Origin: Calothrix parasitica NIES-267
Lineage (GTDB): Bacteria > Cyanobacteriota > Cyanobacteriia > Cyanobacteriales > Nostocaceae
NCBI RefSeq assembly: GCF_002368095.1
Contig: NZ_AP018227.1
Span: 5,109,782-5,173,781, forward strand
Direction of reading: 5' to 3'
DNA: 64,000 nucleotides
Shown: positions 27,729 through 36,638 of the stretch, in pieces
Position numbering within the stretch: the first letter of the stretch is position 1
How the letters are laid out: each line of letters begins with the position of its first letter
Translations under genes and position numbers: made by a program
Notes under the pieces: generated by a model
The model's database searches: none
The model's input: the letters and a program-made list of their open reading frames with translations, nothing else
Told to the model about the DNA's origin: nothing

Positions 27729-29501
27729 ATGAATACATCCAAAACACAGAATAATCTGATGGTGGAATGGAACACTATCAACTGGAAACAAGTTGAAAAA
27801 GCAGTGTTTAAGTTACAAAAGCGAATCTATCAAGCTTCACAACGTGGGGACGTAAAAACAGTTCGTAAACTCCAGAAGATGTTAATGAAATCCTGGTCAG
27901 CCAGAATAATTGCTGTAAGACAAGTCTCTCAATTAAATAGAGGCAAGAAAACAGCAGGATTCGATGGCATCAAATGTCTAAACTTCAAACAAAGGATAAA
28001 ACTAGCGATTGAACTAAAAATCATTCGCGAAGGTAAACCAGTTAGAAGAGTTTTGATACCAAAAGCTGACAAAAAGGAGAAGAGATTGCTAGGCATACCC
28101 ACAATGTATGATAGAGCAGCTCAGGCTCTCGCTAAACTAGCTCTAGAACCAGAATGGGAAACCAAATTTGAGGCAAACTCTTATGGTTTTCGACCTGCGA
28201 GGTCAACTCATGATGCTATCGAAGCAATTTTTACAGGACTTAGAGGTAAACCAAAATATATTTTGGATGCCGATATATCCAAATGCTTTGATAAAATCAA
28301 CCATACAACACTACTTAAAAAGATAAATACATATCCCACCATGAGGAGAACAATCAAATCATGGTTATCTTCGGGTGTGTTAGACAATAGTAGTATACAA
28401 ACCAGTGGAGAAGGCGTACCTCAAGGCAGTCCTTTATCGCCACTTCTTGCTAATATTGCATTACATGGCATGGAAGAAACGATAAAAGAACTATATCCAA
28501 GTGATAAAGCTAAGTACATCAAAGCCTCAGTAATTGGGAAAGAAAAAGGAAGAATATCTAAGCCTATTCTTATACGATATGCTGACGACTTCGTACTTAT
28601 GGTTGAAGACTTGGAAATTCTTGAAAAATGCCAAACTCACCTGGAAAAATGGTTAAATCAAATTGGGTTAAAATTAAAACCTGAGAAGACCAGAGTTGTT
28701 CACTCATTAAATTGTCATAATGGTTATAAACCAGGATTTGACTTTTTAGGTTTTAACATTAGACAACATACAGTTGGAAAACATTCCTCCAAAATTGGAT
28801 TTCAAACAATCATTAAACCGTCTTCAAAAGCAGTTCAAAAACATTACCAACACTTATCCGAAACAATTCAGAAGCTTCAAAGCGCAAAGCAAGCTGATTT
28901 AATCAAAGCACTCAATCCAAAAATTAAAGGATGGAGTAATTATTTCAGAAGTGTTTGCAGTCGGAAGACTTTTGAAAAACTGGATAATTTATTATGGTTT
29001 AGGTTACAAGCTTGGGCAAACCGCAGACACTCGTCTAAGGGCAAGAAGTGGGTTTGCGACAAGTACTGGGGAACCTACAAAGGTAACAATTGGACATTTC
29101 AGACTTTAGATGGCTTAAGATTAGCAGACCATCAAGATACTAAAATAAAGCGTCATATCAAAATAAAAGATATGAGTAGCCCTTTTGATGGAAGGCTTAT
29201 CTACTGGAACCAAAGGATGAAGAAACACCCTCTAATGTCTAACTCCAAATCAAAACTATGGAGCAGACAAAGTGGAAGGTGTGCTTACTGTAATCTTACT
29301 TTTCGTGAAGGGGACGTAATGGAAATACATCACGTCATTCCTAAACATCAAGGAGGTAAGGATACATACAAAAACCTCGAACTGTTACATCGTCATTGCC
29401 ACGATTCTGTACATAGTACCCGTGTCAAGGGTCTTTACACTGAGGAGCCGGATGAAGGGAAATCTTTCATGTCCGGTTTTGAAGACGAGTTCAAATGGTG
29501 A
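27729..29501 (+). CDS. ltrA: Group II intron reverse transcriptase/maturase with C-terminal HNH endonuclease
   Basis: 590 residues. The reverse-transcriptase domain shows SYGFRPARSTHDAIEAIF, GVPQGSPLSPLLANIALHGM and the catalytic IRYADDFVLMVED. A thumb/maturase (X) domain follows (ALNPKIKGWSNYFRSVCSRK). The last 80 residues are an HNH nuclease with two CxxC-type pairs (CAYCNLTFREG, EIHHVIPKHQGGKDTYKNLE, LLHRHCHD). It binds and splices its host intron RNA and copies it into new DNA sites by target-primed reverse transcription. The reading frame runs through domain V into domain VI, as in cyanobacterial relatives. All catalytic residues are present, so it may be active. Confidence 0.95.
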   Translation: MNTSKTQNNLMVEWNTINWKQVEKAVFKLQKRIYQASQRGDVKTVRKLQKMLMKSWSARIIAVRQVSQLNRGKKTAGFDGIKCLNFKQRIKLAIELKIIREGKPVRRVLIPKADKKEKRLLGIPTMYDRAAQALAKLALEPEWETKFEANSYGFRPARSTHDAIEAIFTGLRGKPKYILDADISKCFDKINHTTLLKKINTYPTMRRTIKSWLSSGVLDNSSIQTSGEGVPQGSPLSPLLANIALHGMEETIKELYPSDKAKYIKASVIGKEKGRISKPILIRYADDFVLMVEDLEILEKCQTHLEKWLNQIGLKLKPEKTRVVHSLNCHNGYKPGFDFLGFNIRQHTVGKHSSKIGFQTIIKPSSKAVQKHYQHLSETIQKLQSAKQADLIKALNPKIKGWSNYFRSVCSRKTFEKLDNLLWFRLQAWANRRHSSKGKKWVCDKYWGTYKGNNWTFQTLDGLRLADHQDTKIKRHIKIKDMSSPFDGRLIYWNQRMKKHPLMSNSKSKLWSRQSGRCAYCNLTFREGDVMEIHHVIPKHQGGKDTYKNLELLHRHCHDSVHSTRVKGLYTEEPDEGKSFMSGFEDEFKW

Positions 29502-29517
29502 CATTTGTGCTTAGTTT
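29445..29517 (+). ncRNA. Group II intron domains V and VI
   Basis: Domain V: GAGCCGGATGAAGGGAAAT at 29445 and its partner ATGTCCGG form the diagnostic catalytic hairpin (29445-29480). Domain VI (29483-29517): AGAC pairs with GTTT, GAG with CTT, and CAAATG with CATTTG around a GTGA loop. This leaves A29513 bulged as the likely branch point, 7 nt from position 29520. Confidence 0.85.
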
Positions 29518-29521
29518 AACC

Positions 29522-30061
29522 AAAAAAAATGGTGAATTTACTTCATTATATTACGGTCATATTGACCCATCTAAACTAGGCGGTAAACGAGTATTAAATC
29601 AAGGATTTTGTAGTGATTATGGTAAAAGTAAAGCTGGCGATATAAATGCTGCTAATAAAGGTTGCTTGCTGAGAATTAAATCAAGATTACCAAGGTTAAC
29701 TAATCGATTTCAACGACAAAATATTGATATCAAGCAACACAAAACAGCTTTCGTTAACTCTGTTGATTTATGGAATCAAGCTGCACCTAGAGTTAGCGAT
29801 AATTTTCCGAAATTTTATGCAGCTAATATTCGTGAAGGATTATCTGCCGATAACGCTATTCGTAAAGCAAGAGTTGATTCATTTAATTTGAAAGCAAGGG
29901 GATTATTTAATATTTGTATTAGAGAAAAATATTATATCAATAGACTTCTGAACTATTCTAAACATTCAAGGCAATGGAAACGTAAATGTATTGATATAGA
30001 CCAAAATCGCAGGCGATTGGCAATTAATAGGGTATTACTGAAGCGAGAGGTTATCAATTAA
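29522..30061 (+). CDS. Block 1 gene 11, exon 2: secreted Cys-containing protein, C-terminal part
   Basis: Continues gene 11 after the intron as KKNGEFTSLYYGHIDPSKLG, then LNQGFCSDYG, RIKSRLPRLTNRF, LWNQAAPRVSDNFP and IDQNRRRLAINRVLLKRE. It aligns throughout with the intact block 2 paralogue (SGHVDPGNGVINRGWCSDQG, RTRSRIPRLVNKL, QWNQASPRVSDAFP, LDQKRRLEAINKVLLRN). Related cyanobacterial proteins with EGTR...YxGHTDPGN...N and DQQRR-AI motifs are known to me only as hypotheticals; a peptidoglycan-acting or lysozyme-like role is a guess. It overlaps the ATPase gene by one base (TAATG). Confidence 0.75.
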   Translation, partial: KKNGEFTSLYYGHIDPSKLGGKRVLNQGFCSDYGKSKAGDINAANKGCLLRIKSRLPRLTNRFQRQNIDIKQHKTAFVNSVDLWNQAAPRVSDNFPKFYAANIREGLSADNAIRKARVDSFNLKARGLFNICIREKYYINRLLNYSKHSRQWKRKCIDIDQNRRRLAINRVLLKREVIN

Positions 30062-32070
30062 TGTTACCAGAACATAAACAAAATTTAATATATGAGGCAG
30101 TTGTTTATGCTTCTAATCAAGGATTAAGTAAAAATGAAATTTTAGAAGTAGTTGATTCAAGCTTGCCTAAAGTTTTACATGATGATGTAACTAACATGGT
30201 TAATAATTTAGATGTTAGCAACAACCACACATTATTAAAATTCAACGATTTACAGCAATTGTTTTGTTGTATTTTTCATCTAGTTAATCAAGGTTATAGC
30301 GATGAGGATATTTTAAATAAATTATCAAATAGCTGTAACTTAGAACAATTTGAATTTGCCAAATTTGCTTTACGCTACATAACTATTAACCGCATCCCCT
30401 CCGTCTGGGAATTAGACAATGTATACAATGAACTAATTAATCTTGATATCAGTGAATTAGTTAAAAGATGCGAAGCGATTAAAAATTTACAGAATAAACA
30501 AGTTGCTTATCGGATAATATTACAACACTTTTACAATGCGTTTTGCGATGGGGAACCAATTAAGTGGTTTACTGATATTGCCCGTTCAACTCAAGATGAA
30601 ACAATCATAAAATATTGCGATCGCGTAGCGGTGATGATATCCAAAGCCCAAGGCTGTGAACCTTCAAAGGTACTAGCGGAAAGTGAAGGGAGTATTGAGG
30701 ATGTGCAAATATCAACAACCGAATCTGGAAAGCTTATTGTAGATACCCTAGCTGAATTTAAGATAGCAGCAGAATATATTGATGCAGAATGCGGTCCCAC
30801 ATTTAACCGTATCAAAATTAAATTGGGTAAAGGAGTGTCATTTAAGAAAATTCAAGATTTTGGTAACGATTTTGTGCAGCAGTTGGGGTTGGAATTAAAT
30901 ATGGACACCCCACCAATGGTGTCCGTTGTTCCAGGTGGTGCTGCTATCGATGTCCCTCGAAGGGATAGAGAAATTGTTTATTTCAAAAATTATGTTGATT
31001 TCTCCGAGCCTATAGATATACATAATATTGTTATCCCAGGTGGAGTTGGTGTCGATGGGAAATATGTTGATATTCCGCTATCGGATGAAAATGTGACTCA
31101 TGTCCTTGGTGGTGGAAGAACTCGTGGGGGTAAATCACAATTTGAAAAAGCAGCGATACTTTATCTAGCACGTCGTTATCCCCCGTCGGTTGTTCAATTG
31201 GCTTTATCAGATGTTAAGCGAGTAACATTTAGTAAATTCTCTAAGTTACCCCATCTAATTGCACCCGTAGCTAAAGATGCAGCTTCTAGTGCCGAATTAT
31301 TTAGTTTATTAGTACAGCCCAGGTCAGCGCGGCGGTATCGAGAGTTTGAGAAAGTTGGTTGTGAGACGATAGCTGAATTTAACCGCAAGCATTACCCCGA
31401 ATTGATTATGCCTCGGATAGCAAGTTTTACAGACGAATGTTTTGACTTGTTAACTGATAAAGATTACTGCGACTCTATTGAACTGGATATGATGAAACTT
31501 TTAGCTAAGGCTGGAGGTGCGGGTATTGACATAATGCTTTATACCCAACGTCCAGATAAAAACGTTATTAATCCCTTAATTAGAAGTAATTTTCCCGCTA
31601 AAACTGCATTTGCTACTACTCGTCCGGAGGATAGCTGTATTATTTTGGGTGATGATAATACCTTGGCTGCCAACTTGTTAGGTTACGGAGATTTTCTATA
31701 TAAAACTTCTACTCAAATTACTCGACTTCAAGCTCTTTATGTTGGCGATGCAGAGGAACCGGAATACTTTGAGCAGCTATTAGAAGAAGCAATCAATAAA
31801 GAAGATAATTTTACTGCTTGGGAACCAAATGATATTGAAGAGCTTTCTGACAGTGAAATCGGTAGTAAAGCATTTTTAAATCATGGTTTTGATATTGAAG
31901 TAAATCTTGATGAACAGTCCAAGAATTCAATATTAAATTTACACGCTAAAGGTTATGCTATCAACGAAATTATCAAATCAATATTTAATATTACTCGGCA
32001 AGATGGTAAATATTATAAGAAATATCGTAGTGCTGTAGAAAAATTTTTAGATAATGAAGGTAAAACATAA
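30061..32070 (+). CDS. Block 1 gene 12: FtsK/SpoIIIE-like DNA-pumping ATPase
   Basis: 669 residues. The N-terminal ~230 are a helical domain with two similar short units (NQGLSKNEILEVVDSSLPKV, NQGYSDEDILNKLSNS), and a related unit recurs at the C-terminus (AKGYAINEIIKSIFNITRQD). The motor core starts near 255. The FtsK-type P-loop is VLGGGRTRGGKSQFEKAAIL (about 350-370), Walker B lies in RIASFTDECFDLLTD (about 455), and the sensor region is YTQRPDKNVINPLIRSNFPA. No membrane helix is present, unlike cell-division FtsK, and no gamma domain is seen. Hexameric motors of this family pump double-stranded DNA, including in actinomycete-type conjugation. It is coupled to gene 11 and closes the block 1 run. 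Confidence 0.85.
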   Translation: MLPEHKQNLIYEAVVYASNQGLSKNEILEVVDSSLPKVLHDDVTNMVNNLDVSNNHTLLKFNDLQQLFCCIFHLVNQGYSDEDILNKLSNSCNLEQFEFAKFALRYITINRIPSVWELDNVYNELINLDISELVKRCEAIKNLQNKQVAYRIILQHFYNAFCDGEPIKWFTDIARSTQDETIIKYCDRVAVMISKAQGCEPSKVLAESEGSIEDVQISTTESGKLIVDTLAEFKIAAEYIDAECGPTFNRIKIKLGKGVSFKKIQDFGNDFVQQLGLELNMDTPPMVSVVPGGAAIDVPRRDREIVYFKNYVDFSEPIDIHNIVIPGGVGVDGKYVDIPLSDENVTHVLGGGRTRGGKSQFEKAAILYLARRYPPSVVQLALSDVKRVTFSKFSKLPHLIAPVAKDAASSAELFSLLVQPRSARRYREFEKVGCETIAEFNRKHYPELIMPRIASFTDECFDLLTDKDYCDSIELDMMKLLAKAGGAGIDIMLYTQRPDKNVINPLIRSNFPAKTAFATTRPEDSCIILGDDNTLAANLLGYGDFLYKTSTQITRLQALYVGDAEEPEYFEQLLEEAINKEDNFTAWEPNDIEELSDSEIGSKAFLNHGFDIEVNLDEQSKNSILNLHAKGYAINEIIKSIFNITRQDGKYYKKYRSAVEKFLDNEGKT

Positions 32071-32309
32071 AATGATGTAACAAGATTCTAACAATAGACT
32101 TAATTTTAAGTAATGAATAGGCAATTCTGGTGACAAGAGCAAGTTCGATTCTTACTATTGCCATTGGAAGTTTTTTTGAATACCGAAATCGAATTAATTG
32201 CTATTTAAAATACTGCATTTTTAGTAGATAGTAGGTTTAACAAAAAACTTTCAATATCCTGCGTTGTACGGGGCTAAGTAATTAGTTTAAACACAATGTA
32301 TGGAGGTTT
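32071..32309. other. Intergenic region after the ATPase gene
   Basis: 239 bp without a supported gene. A promoter for the following membrane protein gene probably lies here. No terminator hairpin with a T-run was found directly after 32070. Confidence 0.3.
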
Positions 32310-33596
32310 ATGATGTTACGAAGAAGATTGTCAAAATTTACAAGTTTTTTATCAGATATTAACTGTGTAATTGGGGGGTTATCTTTTCTTGCTGTATTTA
32401 CTGGTTTGTTAGCTGCCATAATTGGCGTTGGAGGATATTCTCTAGAAAAGCTTGGTGTTCTCAAAGAAGAAGATACTTGGGAGCAAGTATGGGCTTTTGC
32501 TATAGTTTCTTCCACTGCTGGCTTGGCAGGTACTAGCGTTGCAGCTACAGCGGGAGCATTTTTAAGTTGTCGGAATATACAAGCAGAAGATAATAAATGT
32601 ACGGAAGCATCCAATAATCTTGATTCATCTGCAAGCTTCAAGTTAGCAATGACTCGCGATATGTTTGTGATGTGTCGCGATAATGATAAGGAGGAAGAAA
32701 ATAAACCATTAGTTTACACATACTATTTTGTGGAAATTAAAGGTAATCCATCGATTAGCGGATTGATGGTATCAAGAATGCAATCAAATTCAGTAGCTGT
32801 ATGCGATTGTATTTCTCTAGAAGATGAACAAAGACTAATGCGAATCCATGAAAGCCCTGGGGAAAGTCCCAGGTTAATTGGGAAAACCTTTTCTAGCTAT
32901 CAACCATTACCGACAGAAGCGTTGCGCGAACACTTGGCTATTTATAATCCATACCTATATGCACGTCAAAGCAAAGACTTTGAACCATGCAATTTAGAAT
33001 CTTGCAAAGGCTGTCAGCATTTGTACGGCAAGGATAAGATTGTTTGTGGCATATATGCTTATGGATGGAATGGTATTGACTGTCCAGATAAGGTATGGGA
33101 CAACAGGAGTGCAATTCGTCGGTTTGAAGATGAAGCGGCTATTGAATCCTTAAGTAAAGGACTCGATGAATGGAAAATCTTTAAATATGACTATTTAATT
33201 AGTCTCTTTCATCCTAAAACATACCGCCAATTTAGCTTTGATTTTGATGGCAACCTTCTTTCTTATTCTAAAACGCTAGATGGGCTTGAAGAAGGCAATA
33301 TTGTTGATTACGTCTACTTTTTACGTCGCTCTCGACAATTTCAGTATGATTATTCACACGCTGATTTTATCGAACAAGCAAGTTTTTTCCTTGATGAAGT
33401 AGATGCAACAATTAGTGTGGATGACTTTAAGATATTTGTAAAAGAGAAAGACTCGAATGTTGTCCATACTTTTTTACATAATGGCGAACCGTTTTTCGCT
33501 AATAACCCTGCTTGTCCTCCAAAGCTTAAAGACAACTACAATTTATCTACGTTAATTGACTATTTATATAATGACGTGGATGAATTGGACTCTTAG
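32310..33596 (+). CDS. Hypothetical membrane protein with cysteine cluster
   Basis: 428 residues with two N-terminal helices (VIGGLSFLAVFTGLLAAIIG, FAIVSSTAGLAGTSVAATAG) and a large soluble domain. A cysteine cluster, PCNLESCKGCQHLYGKDKIV followed by C and DC (about residues 228-260), could bind a metal. The start at 32310 (MM) is chosen because AGGAGGTT-like GGAGG lies at about 32301. I do not recognise the family. It follows block 1 on the same strand after 239 bp and may be accessory to it, but block 2 has no counterpart. Confidence 0.6.
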   Translation: MMLRRRLSKFTSFLSDINCVIGGLSFLAVFTGLLAAIIGVGGYSLEKLGVLKEEDTWEQVWAFAIVSSTAGLAGTSVAATAGAFLSCRNIQAEDNKCTEASNNLDSSASFKLAMTRDMFVMCRDNDKEEENKPLVYTYYFVEIKGNPSISGLMVSRMQSNSVAVCDCISLEDEQRLMRIHESPGESPRLIGKTFSSYQPLPTEALREHLAIYNPYLYARQSKDFEPCNLESCKGCQHLYGKDKIVCGIYAYGWNGIDCPDKVWDNRSAIRRFEDEAAIESLSKGLDEWKIFKYDYLISLFHPKTYRQFSFDFDGNLLSYSKTLDGLEEGNIVDYVYFLRRSRQFQYDYSHADFIEQASFFLDEVDATISVDDFKIFVKEKDSNVVHTFLHNGEPFFANNPACPPKLKDNYNLSTLIDYLYNDVDELDS

Positions 33597-33650
33597 CTTA
33601 AATTTTCTAATCGAATCCTTTAAAACCTCCACCTTTAATTTCTAGTTATT

Positions 33651-33721
33651 GGTGGCGGTACGGAACTACTCAGTACGGGGGATTTTCCCCCACTACTGGG
33701 TAGTAATCTATAACCGCTACC
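33651..33721. repeat. 71-bp imperfect palindrome (strong cruciform/hairpin)
   Basis: Nested inverted arms: GGTGGCGGTA (33651-33660) with TAACCGCTACC (33711-33721), ACTACTCAGTA (33665-33675) with TACTGGGTAGT (33694-33704), and GGGGGA (33677-33682) with TCCCCC (33686-33691). It lies between two co-directional genes, 54 bp after one stop and 28 bp before the next start. It may be an attenuator, a processing site, or a small palindromic mobile repeat. Confidence 0.75.
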
Positions 33722-33749
33722 CAATTGTTATTAATTAAAGGAAATCGCA

Positions 33750-34169
33750 ATGTTTACAACCCAATTTATTACAACTCCCGAAATTGTTTGTACTATCAAC
33801 GATTTATTGTTTCCTGTCTTCTTGTTTTGTTTGATATTTGGGCTTTTATGCTATTTAACTTACGATTATGAGCAACATCAGATATCGGAGAAAATTGATA
33901 GCAAGTTCGATTGCGCTGAAGTGACTAAAATGCAATCCGAATCGGAACTAATTCAAGCAATAAAAGAAAACGAAATAACAATTTTTGAGAAGGACAAGCA
34001 AGCTGATTTGTTAATTGGTTTGGGTATCCGAAATCTACGCTTGTTTTGTAAGCAGCAGCAAATCTCAGGCTATTCAACTGCTTACAAGCGAGGGAAAATA
34101 AAAGGTTTAGCCGACTTTTTACTTAGTCAAGGATACTTTTACTCGGATATTGCGATTGCGTTGAAATAA
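33750..34169 (+). CDS. Hypothetical single-span membrane protein
   Basis: 139 residues from ATG 33750 with AAAGGAAA about 8 bp upstream. One helix (FPVFLFCLIFGLLCYLTYDY) near the N-terminus, then a charged cytoplasmic tail with KQADLLIGLGIRNLRLFCKQ and YKRGKIKGLADFLLSQGYF, a helix-extended-helix pattern that vaguely resembles SAP or Rho-N type nucleic-acid-binding modules. Unknown function. It follows the 71-bp palindrome. Confidence 0.55.
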   Translation: MFTTQFITTPEIVCTINDLLFPVFLFCLIFGLLCYLTYDYEQHQISEKIDSKFDCAEVTKMQSESELIQAIKENEITIFEKDKQADLLIGLGIRNLRLFCKQQQISGYSTAYKRGKIKGLADFLLSQGYFYSDIAIALK

Positions 34170-34531
34170 GCAATTATTAACTTAGCTCCGTAAGACGAAG
34201 GATAAATTTGATGAATTTACTATTTAAAACTCCGATTACTCATTCAATTTAAATCAAGATGCACCCCCATTGTCTTGGTTCATAATTATCAAACAATATT
34301 TATCTCGAATATCACCATTACGCTGCTAGCTTGAATATTGAGGGCTTGATATTTTTTTTCTAAGCGATAGTCAAAAATATACTCGCTATATAATCTGCAC
34401 CAGCAGTCAAGCTGTACTATGAGTTAAGTAGCTATAATCCTTGTAGCAGAAGCTTTTTACCATATTATCATTTCGGATAATGTGGCTGTGCGATTAATAA
34501 ACTCGCTTAAAATAACCTCGGCTATTGTTTT
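34170..34531. other. Intergenic region with a 10-bp imperfect inverted repeat
   Basis: 362 AT-rich bases between convergent genes. CCATATTATC and GATAATGTGG (about 34459-34484, one mismatch) form a possible terminator-like hairpin. No gene is supported. Confidence 0.35.
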
Positions 34532-35167
34532 CTAAGATGCTGTAATAATTCTTCCTAAGTATTTGAGAATTTTTAAAACTTCGTTCAGATTATTTCGGTA
34601 CTGCGACCTAGTTGAAAACAAATCGGAAACACCATACTGTTTACCTAAAGTTTTGACAAATAAATGGCTACTACCATTGGTTATCATTCCGTACAGAGGT
34701 TGTTCTGGTTTTGGATGAGCCGCCATGTAAGCTAGTGTCTGAGGAATTGCTAACTCCAAATCAAAGGTCGTCTTCTTCGATTCTATTAGCACAATCCACA
34801 ATTTACCTTGTAAAACTAAAGCGTCTATCCTTCCTCGTAAAATTTCTTCCTTATCTCCTAATGCTTCAATTTCCACAGATACTTCGGTTTTAAACCTATA
34901 AGGTGACTGATAGAAACCTGCAAGTTCTAGTAATGGTGAAAGCACCACCATTTTAACAGTTTCTTCTAAAAGACTCCCATCTCCTATTTGATAAAGATAA
35001 TTTTGTCGAACTTGTTCTAATCTTATTTCTTCTGCTTCACTCAGGGGAGGTAAATCTGTCATCCATTCGGTGAAAAATTGGCGTTCATTGCTAAGTTTTA
35101 ACCCCAGTTTCTCTTCAACTTGACGAAGAGTAGTAATATTTTCTGCAATGGCTATATTAGTTGTCAT
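34532..35167 (-). CDS. Type I restriction HsdR N-terminal-like nuclease domain protein
   Basis: 211 residues. The PD-(D/E)xK nuclease core is visible as ILRGRIDALVLQGKLWIVLI followed by ESKK (about residues 110-135), with YRFKTEVSVEIE before it and TLAYMAAHPKPEQPLYGMIT after it. It is the stand-alone form of the HsdR N-terminal domain (type I restriction R subunit fold) common in cyanobacteria. There are no helicase or specificity subunits beside it, so it may be a defence remnant or a solitary nuclease. It lies 61 bp downstream of the integrase gene on the same strand. Confidence 0.7.
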   Translation of the reverse strand: MTTNIAIAENITTLRQVEEKLGLKLSNERQFFTEWMTDLPPLSEAEEIRLEQVRQNYLYQIGDGSLLEETVKMVVLSPLLELAGFYQSPYRFKTEVSVEIEALGDKEEILRGRIDALVLQGKLWIVLIESKKTTFDLELAIPQTLAYMAAHPKPEQPLYGMITNGSSHLFVKTLGKQYGVSDLFSTRSQYRNNLNEVLKILKYLGRIITAS

Positions 35168-35227
35168 ATCTGTGATTTAACTGCTTATTATTTATTAAAT
35201 TGAAATTTTTTACCGTCTTTGAATAAC

Positions 35228-36427
35228 TTAAAACTCCGGTACAAACAATTCCTTACTTGCTCCAGCATAATGCTCGTAAATCATCTTAGGACTCGTCCCA
35301 ACTAACTTAGCTACATCCTTTGCATCAAGCATCTTGGTTCTTCCATCTGGAGTCGGAATTGGTGTTTCTAAGGCTGCTGTGATGAACGTATGCCTGGTTT
35401 GATAAAGTTTGCGATACTCTATGGTGCCATTTAATTCTTGAAGCACCGAACGCCATACTCTATTCGTAAGGTTATGGACATCAATCCATTTACCTTTGGG
35501 AGAAGGAAATACTTTAGTCTCACCAGTAGCATTTTCCGGTTTGATTGACTCTAGAAGTGCTGCGAGTTTCTTGTTTGCTGGGAAAGAACGTTTTTTCTGA
35601 GTCTTCAATCCTTTTTTACAAACCAGTCCGTTCTCTGCTTCAACTACCGATTGCTCAAATCGTATTGTTCTAAAGTCTTCTGAAATATGCTTCCATTGCA
35701 AAGCAACAGCTTCTGATGGTCTGCATCCACTCATGAATAGGAATTCTATTAACGGAGCGTAATGATTGTAAAAATGGTTATCTTTGAAGCTTTGAATAAT
35801 TTTATCTCTTTCTTCTAAGCTAAAAGGATTAATATCTGAAGCCCCAGATTGACTTTTAGGAATTTTGATTTCACTCGCCATTCCAGAAAACGGATTGTGA
35901 CTAATCATCTGGGATTTTAGCGCCCATTGACAACAAGCTGCTAGCTGAGTGAGTATCCGTTTAGCGGAATTCGCTGTTTTATTCGCAACCAACCAATCAC
36001 GGATTGCAATTGCATCCTTTAAGGACTTACTCGGCAACTGTACTTCAATGCAGCGAGCGATTTTAGTATAATCCTTTGCCAAAGTACTCGGCGATAGGCT
36101 AGAACGCTTAAAATCAGTATATTTCTCCCACAACTTCATCAAACTTGGTTGAGACACAGATGGTGTAAATGGTGTAATTTCCCTTGAATCTACTTGTGAC
36201 TTGTATTTATCCAAATCATTGGGGTCAAACCGCTCAAACAAAATATCTTTTTCAATTTCCGAAGCCTTCAATTTAGCTAACTTCCGATGATGTGGTGTAT
36301 CGGGATAGCCAGTAGAAATATAATATCGCTTGCGGGCAAAGTGAAATCTTAGCTGCAAACGACCATTAGAAAGGATTAATGACACAGAACCTTTGGAAGC
36401 CCTGCCAGTTGGTGTTTTAGAAGCCAT
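35228..36427 (-). CDS. int: Tyrosine site-specific integrase
   Basis: 399 residues. The N-terminal arm-binding domain (about 1-70: SLILSNGRLQLRFHFARKRY) resembles DUF3596/phage-integrase arm domains, followed by a SAM-like core-binding domain (about 105-190). The catalytic domain shows the active-site Arg in FLFMSGCRPSEAVALQWKHI (about 234), the RHxF region YQTRHTFITAALE, and the nucleophile Tyr in MIYEHYAGASKELF (about 391). It catalyses integration and excision at att sites. Its 5' end faces a tRNA-Phe 3' fragment 169 bp away, the usual int-att arrangement of genomic islands. Confidence 0.92.
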   Translation of the reverse strand: MASKTPTGRASKGSVSLILSNGRLQLRFHFARKRYYISTGYPDTPHHRKLAKLKASEIEKDILFERFDPNDLDKYKSQVDSREITPFTPSVSQPSLMKLWEKYTDFKRSSLSPSTLAKDYTKIARCIEVQLPSKSLKDAIAIRDWLVANKTANSAKRILTQLAACCQWALKSQMISHNPFSGMASEIKIPKSQSGASDINPFSLEERDKIIQSFKDNHFYNHYAPLIEFLFMSGCRPSEAVALQWKHISEDFRTIRFEQSVVEAENGLVCKKGLKTQKKRSFPANKKLAALLESIKPENATGETKVFPSPKGKWIDVHNLTNRVWRSVLQELNGTIEYRKLYQTRHTFITAALETPIPTPDGRTKMLDAKDVAKLVGTSPKMIYEHYAGASKELFVPEF

Positions 36428-36595
36428 GAGTTAAGAAGGTGTAATCTACCTTCTAGTTTACACAAGGATTACACCATCTTTACACCATTTTTTTATCCAA
36501 ATCGACCTAAAGATATCCAATAATTTGATTACACCTTCTTTAAGTCGTCCTCCGAAACCCTTGCCTTACAAGTAAAAACGTCGGAATTTCGGTAA

Positions 36596-36638
36596 TGCCA
36601 GGAACGAGACTTGAACTCGTGACACGAGGATTTTCAGT
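36596..36638 (-). other. tRNA-Phe(GAA) 3' fragment: probable attachment site
   Basis: On the minus strand ACTGAAAATCCTCG begins an anticodon loop (anticodon GAA). A short variable region follows, then a perfect T-arm (ACGAG TTCAAGT CTCGT) and the acceptor strand TCCTGGC plus discriminator A. This is the 3' part of a cyanobacterial tRNA-Phe. The D-arm and 5' acceptor are missing, so it is not a working tRNA. It adjoins the integrase gene and is best read as an att core. TTTTCAGTA recurs 22 bp further right (36655-36663). Confidence 0.8.

Larger units (their letters stand above)
27147..29520 (+). mobile_element. Group II intron with intron-encoded RT/maturase
   Basis: The 5' end GTGCGACCCG at 27147 fits the GUGYG consensus. 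About 580 nt of structured RNA follow, then the maturase gene (27729-29501), then domain V (29445-29480) and domain VI with a bulged adenosine at 29513. The 3' end is at or next to 29520 (AAC). The paralogue in block 2 shows that the intron sits in an otherwise intact gene. If the ends are exactly 27147 and 29520 the spliced frame is off by one base; an end at 29521 restores it. The intron is a retroelement that needs its maturase to splice and move. Confidence 0.9.

Noticed and set aside
30061-32070. Housekeeping cell-division FtsK
   Set aside because: No N-terminal membrane helices, no gamma domain, and it is embedded at the end of an accessory gene run.
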